Shown here one piece after another: positions 57,744 to 64,000 of a stretch of 64,000 bases of DNA. The position numbers were made by a program, and so were the translations under genes. Source of the DNA: Myxococcus flavus (GTDB taxonomy: Bacteria; Myxococcota; Myxococcia; Myxococcales; Myxococcaceae); contig NZ_CP143624.1 of the NCBI RefSeq assembly GCF_050038885.1, forward strand, positions 5,952,001 through 6,016,000. The letters are read 5' to 3'. Position 1 is the first letter of the stretch, and each line of letters begins with the position of its first letter. The notes beneath the pieces are model-generated. The model searched no databases and was not told the DNA's origin. It saw only the letters and a list, made by a program, of their open reading frames with translations.

Positions 57744-59074
57744 GCAAACGACACTGTAATTCGCTGTTCTTTGCTGATGACAAGGACATTGCGGACCTCC
57801 TTTTGGCGGCCAAGCAGAAACTCAACAAGCAGCGCTTGATTGCACTTGCGCGGTCGCGCGGAATCATTCTTTCGCCAGAGGATGACCGTGAGGCCATCGT
57901 GCGTTACCTCTCGCGCCTTCCAACTGGCTGGTTGGAACTGACGACGCTACTGCGTGCGACGGAGTCGGCCGGCCGGAAGGAGCCTACGACCTACATGCAG
58001 ATTGAAGCCTCGGCGTCGACGAAGGAACTCCATTCCGCCATTCAGGCGGTGCGCGACAATCGCATATCCGGTCGCGACGAGGTGTACAGCGTGGCCGCGA
58101 CCCGAGTGGGATTTATCAGTGTTACGGTCCAGTACACTGAGCCTGATACGTCTAAGACGCGCCTTTTCCAGCGCCAGCCTCGTGAAGTGACCATCTCGTT
58201 TGAGAAGTGTGACTCCGGTTACAAGGTCCGTCACCAAGCGACGGGACGTGCTGCGGAGATTGTGAAGGAGATTACGGAGCGGCTTGAGGAGGATACCTCC
58301 ACAAAGGTAAGTCGTCGGCAAATCGAGTTGAAGGGGGTTTCGGACCCGGGTCTTCGAACTAACTTCTTCTTGCAGTTGATGCGAGGGTTGCCTGGGTTCT
58401 CATCGCCCGATGTCACCGACGTCAAGGTGAATCGGATGCCAAAGGATAATGTGCCCGCGTTTGCGAAGATGACGGAAACGCAGGCATTGGGCGAGGACAC
58501 CGACCTTGTTGATGCGACTGAAGGCGAACCGTCTGAGGAGCAAGAGGCAGAAGCCGAGGCGAAGGACGCCATTATTGGTGTCGTGAAGCGAGTCGTCCTC
58601 GAGGGTGAGGGCGTTTTGCACTCGGAAGAGTATAAGCGATTGACTGATGCGGGCCTCTTCGTAAGCCATGCCGTCTGGAAATCGCTAGAAAGCAGTTCAG
58701 AGGGCCGGTTGATCGAGTTCGAGGCTCAGTTCGGCGATCCGAACGAAGGTACAGGGTTCAGTTACGCTGTGCTTGGCGCATACAAGCGCAAGGATGACGG
58801 GGAGCATCGCAAGGCTAGGTCTCCAGTCGATGCTCTGGAAGCCGCCGAGTTCAATGCGAAACTTGAGCAGTCCGCCGAGGCGGCTTTGAACATGACCATT
58901 GCGGCGAGTCAGGGGAAAGTGCCCTCGCCACACGAGTCCGTGGAGCCCTCGGCCAGCGCTGCGAGCCAGGGGAAGGGTGCCACGCCCAAGCAGGCCTCCG
59001 AACCCTCGGCCAGCGCTGCGAGCCAGGGGGAGGGGGCCGCGCCTAATAAGGCCTCTGAAGCTGCGTCAAACTGA
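57740..59074 (+). CDS. Second gene of unrecognised operon, with 19-residue tandem repeats
   Basis: The protein has 444 residues. It starts MSKRHCNSLFFADDKDIADL. The N-terminal domain is helical (to about 100), then a mixed domain runs to 260 with EVYSVAATRVGFISVTVQYT. An acidic linker (EGEPSEEQEAEAEA) and a second domain (EGVLHSEEYKRLTDAGLFVS) follow. The last 57 residues are three 19-residue repeats of the type AASQGKGATPKQASEPSAS. No family recognised. Probably a partner or sensor for the nuclease-like protein. Confidence 0.6.
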   Translation: MSKRHCNSLFFADDKDIADLLLAAKQKLNKQRLIALARSRGIILSPEDDREAIVRYLSRLPTGWLELTTLLRATESAGRKEPTTYMQIEASASTKELHSAIQAVRDNRISGRDEVYSVAATRVGFISVTVQYTEPDTSKTRLFQRQPREVTISFEKCDSGYKVRHQATGRAAEIVKEITERLEEDTSTKVSRRQIELKGVSDPGLRTNFFLQLMRGLPGFSSPDVTDVKVNRMPKDNVPAFAKMTETQALGEDTDLVDATEGEPSEEQEAEAEAKDAIIGVVKRVVLEGEGVLHSEEYKRLTDAGLFVSHAVWKSLESSSEGRLIEFEAQFGDPNEGTGFSYAVLGAYKRKDDGEHRKARSPVDALEAAEFNAKLEQSAEAALNMTIAASQGKVPSPHESVEPSASAASQGKGATPKQASEPSASAASQGEGAAPNKASEAASN

Positions 59075-59082
59075 GGCTCAAC

Positions 59083-59781
59083 ATGCGGGTGAGATGGTTC
59101 GAAGTGACAGGCGCCCCTATAAGCATAGGCGCAATACGCACGAAGTTGCTAAAGGACGAGTATAGGACGAATCGCTCCTCGGGCTTTAGGCTTGAGCCCG
59201 GAGCTCGGAGTGAGATCAATGGGCGATTCATTGAGCGCATCGAGTACGAGGCAGAAGTAGAAGACCCCTTTGGTCGAATTGAGGTCCAGTCTCGCGTGGA
59301 GTACCGGCAGCTCCGCTTCACGATTCTGGAGTCGCTGCCCCAAATCCAGGTCAATTCCCCGCCGCGTTCGTGCAAAGTCTTCCTCAACCGCCTTGCAGAG
59401 CATCTTGGAGACACGGCGCAAATCCGCGTTCCGGTCGTATCGATGGAGTGGTGGCTGTCGGCCGTCGAACGGCAGGCGCCGCGAGTCCAAGTGCATCTGA
59501 TAGAAGCCTCGAACATCCGGTTGTCGGACAACGCTCACGCTCGCGTGCTGGTGGCAGGCCCAGAGGATGTCCGTAGGGTGCAGAGCAATTTTGTAACGGG
59601 ACATAGCACGGTTCTGGAGCGCGTAGGCCTTTCCTGGGCGGGAGGCGAAGCCCGCTGCGAGCTCTCAGGGGAGGGGCGCGCGCTTGTGGAGAAAGGCGAC
59701 CTGAACTCTGTAGCTCTAGTGCTCAGAAATGCCCTCGGTGCGGCAGCCCGCCGGCAGGTGCGCCTCCCCGCATCTTCGTGA
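59083..59781 (+). CDS. Third gene of unrecognised operon
   Basis: The protein has 232 residues and begins MRVRWFEVTGAPISIGAIRT. It has an alpha/beta pattern with EINGRFIERIEYEAEVEDPF, RFTILESLPQIQVNSPPR, ITE-like and VSMEWWLSAVER segments, and a helical C-terminus. Starts 8 bases after the previous stop, so co-transcribed. I recognise no family. Confidence 0.6.
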   Translation: MRVRWFEVTGAPISIGAIRTKLLKDEYRTNRSSGFRLEPGARSEINGRFIERIEYEAEVEDPFGRIEVQSRVEYRQLRFTILESLPQIQVNSPPRSCKVFLNRLAEHLGDTAQIRVPVVSMEWWLSAVERQAPRVQVHLIEASNIRLSDNAHARVLVAGPEDVRRVQSNFVTGHSTVLERVGLSWAGGEARCELSGEGRALVEKGDLNSVALVLRNALGAAARRQVRLPASS

Positions 59782-59975
59782 ACGCGGGGCTGGCAGCGTA
59801 CGGCCTGGCCAACCGATGCGCCCTCTGGCTGCCTAGTGGAGAGTCTCACAAGTAATTCAACATAGTCGTGAGGGCGGGGCGGACTCTGCTCTGGCGAAGA
59901 GCCCAGGCCAATGCGAATCAACCTCGGCCACTCTATGAGGGAAAATTGTATGACAGCCCACTAGACTAGTATTAG

Positions 59976-60884
59976 TTAGTAGGCGAAGACCGGGGTACCC
60001 CATTTGACCTGCAGGAGGAGGCCGTACGTCTCCACATCCTCCTCCGCCTCCCCCCGGGTGTAGAGGTCCGCGTAGGCACCGACACCGAGGCGAAGGTTCG
60101 CTGGCTTGACATCGCTGGGGAGATAATAGACCCAAAACTCGGGGCGGAAGACCTCCGGGCCCTTGCTGAGCGCGTGCAACTCCTTGGTGCCGGTCGTTGT
60201 ATATTTCAACGCCAAGCCGAAGGCCACATTGGAGCTCCCTGAGCGCGTGTATCCATACATCAGGCCGGTGAGGGCGGGGGTCACCGAAGGCTGATCGACG
60301 ATCTTCTCCTCCTTCACGAGGGCGGGAGTGCCGTCGGCCTCAGAGCCAGGCGTGACAATGCCCACGGCCTTCGCCTCTTTCCACTCACGCGCATAGCGGA
60401 TGCGAGCTTGAAAGGCGAACTCCCGCGTTTGGGACCCCTTCCAAAAGAGCGCTGTCGCCGCGGGTGCGAAGGAGAGCCGGGTGGATTTTTCATCCTCTTC
60501 CCCTGCTCCGGGGAAGTACTTGAACGTGCGGAGTCCCAGCTCGCACTCGCCTTGGAGCAGGAACTTCCACGAGTTCTCTTCCGGGTCGCCACCCGAGAAC
60601 TGCTTCCCAATGACAGGCCCCAGCGCCCAGGCGTCGTTGAACTCAAGCAGCGCGGCCTGTGCGCTGCCCTCGACCTTTGTCGCGGGAATCTTCACCTTGC
60701 CGCCGAGCAACCACCCGTTAAAGTTGTCACCGTCCGAGTCGTACTTGGGTTCTAACTCAACCTTGGTCACATCCTTCCCAACGAGAAGTGATACAGGGTC
60801 GAACCGGAGTTTCCCCTCGTCAGCATGTGCCATTCGCGCGGTGCCGAGGACTCCGCACACCACCAGCAATATGAGTGTTCTCAT
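59976..60884 (-). CDS. Secreted beta-barrel-like protein
   Basis: The 302-residue protein has a signal peptide (MRTLILLVVCGVLGTARMAHA). Alternating strands with aromatic ends (WALGPVIGKQF, FAFQARIRYAREW, LTGLMYGYTRSG, NVAFGLALKYTTTG, FWVYYLPS) end in VKWGTPVFAY, so an outer-membrane barrel is likely. It follows the 60887 gene by two bases, one operon. Confidence 0.7.
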   Translation of the reverse strand: MRTLILLVVCGVLGTARMAHADEGKLRFDPVSLLVGKDVTKVELEPKYDSDGDNFNGWLLGGKVKIPATKVEGSAQAALLEFNDAWALGPVIGKQFSGGDPEENSWKFLLQGECELGLRTFKYFPGAGEEDEKSTRLSFAPAATALFWKGSQTREFAFQARIRYAREWKEAKAVGIVTPGSEADGTPALVKEEKIVDQPSVTPALTGLMYGYTRSGSSNVAFGLALKYTTTGTKELHALSKGPEVFRPEFWVYYLPSDVKPANLRLGVGAYADLYTRGEAEEDVETYGLLLQVKWGTPVFAY

Positions 60885-60886
60885 GG

Positions 60887-61174
60887 CTAGAAATCGAGCT
60901 CGACCGCGTCCCTGCCAGTCGCATCAATGGTCCGAGTTTTCTTCTTCTCCTTGACGGTCCCTCCGACCTTGTCTACCTCCTTGAGAGTGTATTCGTACTT
61001 GGAGCCTTTCACGCCACGCGCGCCGATTTTGAGCTGACTCGGATCCTTCAGTACTTTGCCTTCCCAAGAGCCTTCTCCGCCGGTCGTGTTGATTTTCGTG
61101 ATCTTGTTCACCTTGGCGAACAGCATGGAAAAATTGCCGCTCACGGGTGAAACGGTGATGTTGATTGTCCGCAT
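60887..61174 (-). CDS. Small partner of the barrel-like protein
   Basis: The 95-residue protein begins MRTINITVSPVSGNFSMLFA, all-beta in appearance, no signal peptide. The following gene starts two bases after its stop. I recognise no family. Confidence 0.6.
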   Translation of the reverse strand: MRTINITVSPVSGNFSMLFAKVNKITKINTTGGEGSWEGKVLKDPSQLKIGARGVKGSKYEYTLKEVDKVGGTVKEKKKTRTIDATGRDAVELDF

Positions 61175-61403
61175 CGCCCCTCCCTTGTCCTTTCCAAATC
61201 GACTAGATCACGACCCGCTCTCCGAGCGGGCATGACACGGCTCCTGCATTTTCTACCAAGGATGCGGTCGGTCTGGACAGGCCAATGAACCTCTGGTCCA
61301 TCAGCCAATGGGCTCCTTTGCAAGTTTTCTCTCAGAGAAGGGCCGGGGCCGATTCGCAGCGGCCTGGGCTCCTCGCCACAGCATAGCCCGTCCCTCACCA
61401 CGA

Positions 61404-61592
61404 CTATGTCGAATTACTTGTAAGAAACTCCACTGGAATTGCATCACATGCCTCGCTCTCCCATGCGAGTTTAAGGTGTGACATGCTTGGCAGCGGCCAT
61501 TGAGCCGTCGCAAACGCATCCGCAAGGACACTTCGGTGCAGCAGCGCGAGTTCTTTCAATGAGGGCAGCGCCACATGCGGTAGCCGCTCCAT
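61404..61592 (-). pseudogene. Leucine-rich-repeat-like fragment
   Basis: The minus strand codes ERLPHVALPSLKELALLHRS and WPLPSMSHLKLAW, two LRR-type units (LPSLKELAL, LPSMSHLKL). There are no flanking repeats in frame, so it looks like a remnant of a larger LRR protein. Confidence 0.45.
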
Positions 61593-61845
61593 ACGAGGCC
61601 GCTAATGTAGCGCGCAAACACTGCATCCTCGCAGTGGCTTTGCCCAGTGGCGCACAACTGCCTCGATGATGCCAAGGCGGGGTGCCATCTCCAGGTGGAT
61701 GTGGCGACCGCCGAAATCAGCTTAGGCCGCTGGTCGGGCTTGGGGACCGCGGATGCGCCTCCCGAAGCAGCCACGTTCGGACTGGATGGTTAGTTATCCC
61801 ACGCATGTCCTTCGGCGTACTAAGCGACATCCTGACAACGCGGAA

Positions 61846-61890
61846 TATGCGAGGCGTTTGCATAACCCCCGTTATGCAGACGTCCGCATA
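61846..61890. repeat. Long imperfect hairpin with GCATAAC/GTTATGC core
   Basis: GCATAAC, CCCC, GTTATGC form the perfect inner stem; with one bulge and two G-T pairs the arms extend to about 20 pairs (TATGCGAGGCGTTTGCATAA against TTATGCAGACGTCCGCATA). The right arm itself is a near-perfect palindrome around GACGTC. It may be a site-specific recombination site or operator. Confidence 0.55.
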
Positions 61891-61936
61891 AGCGGAGGAG
61901 CCGAGCCATCTCGTCAATCGGCACGCCACGTATCCA

Positions 61937-62407
61937 GTGTCCAGCGGCCCCCATCGCGTCAGTCTCTTCAGCCGTGAAAACGGTGACATCAGCCGTCAAT
62001 TGAAGCTCGATGTCCGCGAAGGTGACGCCTTCATGCTCTCTCCCAGCCCGACCCTGTGCATCGTGCAGGTCGACATGGCGACGTTGAAGTACGGCCAGCC
62101 CTCGATGCCAAACGGGGACGTGGTTCGCGCGACGCCCGTGCTGGAGCGCTTCACGGAGACTTCGACGCCCGTCCGCATCCCGCCGAACGCGTTCCTGGAC
62201 GTCGAGGAACTGCCTGACACCCGCCCCAAAGGTCCGAGCCCCAGCCTGCTGACGCTCATCCCCTGCGCCCAGGCCCAGGACAACACCCGCGCCTGGGTTG
62301 CCGTGCGCACGAGTGACCCCATCGTTGACGCGTGGGCCCGGCGAGCGGGCTACGCGGCCGAGGCCTCCCCTCTGGGGGAAGCCCAAGCGCACGAGACGAC
62401 GCCTTGA
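61937..62407 (+). CDS. Hypothetical protein, possibly truncated
   Basis: A 156-residue frame runs from GTG 61937. It has host-like codon use and reads naturally (FMLSPSPTLCIVQVDMATLK, VLERFTETSTPVRIPPNAF), but no good ribosome binding site, so the original N-terminus may be lost in the 61.8-kb rearranged region. No family recognised. Confidence 0.45.
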   Translation: MSSGPHRVSLFSRENGDISRQLKLDVREGDAFMLSPSPTLCIVQVDMATLKYGQPSMPNGDVVRATPVLERFTETSTPVRIPPNAFLDVEELPDTRPKGPSPSLLTLIPCAQAQDNTRAWVAVRTSDPIVDAWARRAGYAAEASPLGEAQAHETTP

Positions 62408-62447
62408 GACAAGGTGCCGCGCGCTCACCCGGACGACAGTCGCAGGG

Positions 62448-62750
62448 TCAACCCTTCAGCGCCGACGCCCGGTCGCCCGCGTCCAGCCAGGCGACCTCCC
62501 CCGCGGAGGTGTTCAGGAAGCGCAGCGCATAGCCCTCGCTGCCCGTGGGGAGCCCGGGGACGTCCGACATCCCCGCGAAGAACACGGGCGCCGTGCCGGG
62601 CGTGACATGAGAAGCGGTGGCGTCCGCCGCGAGGCCCCGCAGTCGGCGCAGGAAGGCCGCGGTGTCCTCGCCCTCGGCCAGCTTCAGCACGGACACCGGA
62701 CCATCCCGGCGCCGCACCTGCACCGTGCGGCGCACGCTTTGGCATCGTCC
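62448..62750 (-). pseudogene. C-terminal remnant of an unknown protein
   Basis: The minus strand reads RRTVQVRRRDGPVSVLKLAE, AAFLRRLRGLAADATASHVT and ends AGDRASALKG. It looks natural but has no start, and meets the MocR-like remnant head to head near 62760. Confidence 0.45.
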
Positions 62751-62829
62751 GGCCAACGACGTGGTGAGGGACGTTGAGTGAGGAGTCGGCGCCGTGGACC
62801 CTGGCGCGCCTGTCGAAGCCGGTGGAGAA

Positions 62830-63427
62830 GCAGGAGTGGTTCCGGTTCGGCGGCCGTCCGCTCGAGCCGCTGCACACGCTCGATACCTCCGGCCGCGTGC
62901 TCTATGTGGGGTCCTTCTCGAAGACCCTGCTCCCAAGCTTGCGGTTGGGATACGTGGTGGCCCCTCCGTCGCTGCGCAGTGCCCTGCGGTCCGCGAAGCT
63001 GGTCGCCGATTGGCACAGCCCGCCGTTTCTCCAGGTTGCGCTCGAGCAGTTCATCGAGGATGGATTGCTGGCCCGCCATATCCGGAAGGCGAGGCGGCAA
63101 TACCAGGAACGCCGTGAGCGACTCGAGAGCGCGCTTCATCGGCACCTGGGGGATTCCCTGAAGCTCGTTCCGGGGGAGGCAGGGCTGCATCTGAGCGCGC
63201 TCTTCCGCGACTCCCGAGTCGATCCGGATGCCGTCGTGCGATTGGCCCGGGAAGCGGGCGTCGGCGTGAGCGCGGTCTCGCGCTTCAGTGTCACCCGAGG
63301 ACCGGTTCGAGGATTGGTCATCGGCTACGGAGCCATCCGTCCCTCCGCGATTGATGACGGTGTGCTTCGACTGGCCGAATGCGTCCGCGCCCGCGGAGCA
63401 GCGCGCAGCCGCCGCTCCCTCAAGTAG
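62830..63427 (+). pseudogene. MocR/PdxR-type regulator, C-terminal half only
   Basis: It reads WFRFGGRPLEPLHTLDTSGR, VGSFSKTLLPSLRLGY (PLP-binding Lys) and the remaining aminotransferase-like fold to a normal end. The winged-helix domain and first half of the aminotransferase domain are missing. A TTG-started frame from 62774 exists but joins unrelated sequence. Confidence 0.75.
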
Positions 63428-63707
63428 ACAAGAGGAGCGGCCTGGGTTGACTCACCCGGCCCCGACCCGCGCGCCCAGCCAGCGAGGTATGTCCCGAGGA
63501 ACCCGACGAACTCGTCCCGGACGCCTTTGGCGGCGTGTGGCCCCCTTGCTGCCGCCACCGCGTCCCAAGAAGACCAAAAGGAGTCTCGCGCCGAGTGGAA
63601 GGCCAAGAAGAGCTGAACTCCTCGCTCCGCGATGACCGCCAACAGACCACGGATAGGCGCAGAGAAGCGGGGGATGCTCAGCGAAAGGAGCCGGCGCGGC
63701 CGCGGCG
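63428..63707. other. Gap without recognised gene
   Basis: A minus-strand stretch near 63500-63640 (VQLFLAFHSARDSFW, GVRDEFVGFLGTYLAGW) might be a remnant. Nothing else is apparent. Confidence 0.35.
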
Positions 63708-64000
63708 TTAACCTTTGGCTGGTTCAACAGTCCGTTGCAGAAATTCCATGATGCGCTGCGATTGGTTCGGCAGAAAGTGGTAGCCATCTTCGATGAAGCA
63801 GATCTCCGCATGCGGGACGGATCGTTCGAGCCTAACCCGCGTGTCCCGGGAGTCGAGCAGGACATCTCGTCCGCCGACGATCGTGAGTATCGGCATATCG
63901 AGCTGGCCCAGCTGTTCGTCGGTCAACTGTGGGAGCTTCACCACCCGTGGCTTGATTGCTCTGCCCACAGTCTGCATGAGGTCAGCCATCAACTGCATTT
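63708..64000 (-). CDS. Alpha/beta hydrolase, C-terminal part (continues past window)
   Basis: The visible 97 residues read LDMPILTIVGGRDVLLDSRD and ICFIEDGYHFLPNQ, carrying the Asp and His of an alpha/beta hydrolase catalytic triad. The N-terminal half with the nucleophile lies beyond the right edge. Confidence 0.75.
   Translation of the reverse strand, partial: MQLMADLMQTVGRAIKPRVVKLPQLTDEQLGQLDMPILTIVGGRDVLLDSRDTRVRLERSVPHAEICFIEDGYHFLPNQSQRIMEFLQRTVEPAKG

Larger units (their letters stand above)
61175..61936. other. Gap with LRR-like remnant and long hairpin
   Basis: There is no full gene. It holds a leucine-rich-repeat-like minus-strand fragment (61404-61592) and a strong imperfect hairpin (61846-61890). 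The rest shows nothing I can name. Confidence 0.45.

Noticed and set aside
61846..61890. Integron attC site
   Set aside because: The core reads GCATAAC/GTTATGC, which does not fit the RYYYAAC/GTTRRRY consensus, and no integron integrase or cassette array is present.
1..64000. CRISPR array
   Set aside because: No regularly spaced short repeats or Cas-like genes were seen.

Overview
The DNA is GC-rich with dense, overlapping genes. It carries several families I associate with myxobacteria: a Ser/Thr-kinase-type C-terminal domain, many short lipoproteins, and an ECF42-type sigma factor with its DGPF partner. The most likely source is a member of the Myxococcaceae. I assign this from protein character only, with no database search.

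Positions 1 to about 36,450 are one temperate, long-tailed (HK97-type) prophage. The integrase begins at position 109 and runs off the left edge. The late operon is on the minus strand and reads right to left from about 19,850: small protein, terminase small and large subunits, portal, prohead protease, major capsid protein, head-tail joining proteins, tail tube, tail-assembly chaperones (with a -1 frameshift site), tape measure, and distal tail and hub proteins. A two-gene AT-richer cassette (membrane protein plus PD-(D/E)XK-type nuclease) sits in the opposite direction between portal and terminase. To the right, on the plus strand, are a solitary response regulator and a lysis cluster with an NlpC/P60 endolysin. 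Next comes an accessory stretch (23.1-28.3 kb) with a Fic protein, a DNA methyltransferase, a JAMM-motif lipoprotein and duplicated gene debris. The early region (28.3-36.4 kb) has a RusA resolvase, a phage sigma factor, a DnaA-N-like replication protein, and ASCH- and DUF6884-like proteins. The right end is a copy of the 3' end of a tmRNA (or tRNA) gene followed by that gene's terminator, so the phage probably integrated in ssrA. A short element with core CCCCTTCT, often able to fold as GCCCC-loop-GGGGC, occurs at least twelve times between prophage genes and ends exactly at the start codon in nine cases.

Positions 36.5-48 kb are host chromosome. They hold a DGPF protein with an ECF42 sigma factor, an IS3-family element with a broken orfA, a three-gene glycan cluster (acyltransferase, FkbM methyltransferase, GT2), a large lipoprotein, a VOC protein, and gene remnants (IS66, vWA-like, glutathione S-transferase) joined to small dispersed repeats.

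Positions 48-60 kb are a mobile and defence-like island. It has an Abi_C/HEPN-like gene, an IS256-family element with 8-bp target duplications, and a Recombinase-in-Trio (RIT) element whose third recombinase is split by an IS21-family element with a 4-bp duplication. An unrecognised three-gene operon (56,763-59,781) begins with a PD-(D/E)XK-like protein and is my best candidate for an undescribed system.

The last 4 kb hold a secreted barrel-like protein and a small partner, then mostly truncated genes (LRR-like, MocR-like), ending in a partial alpha/beta hydrolase.
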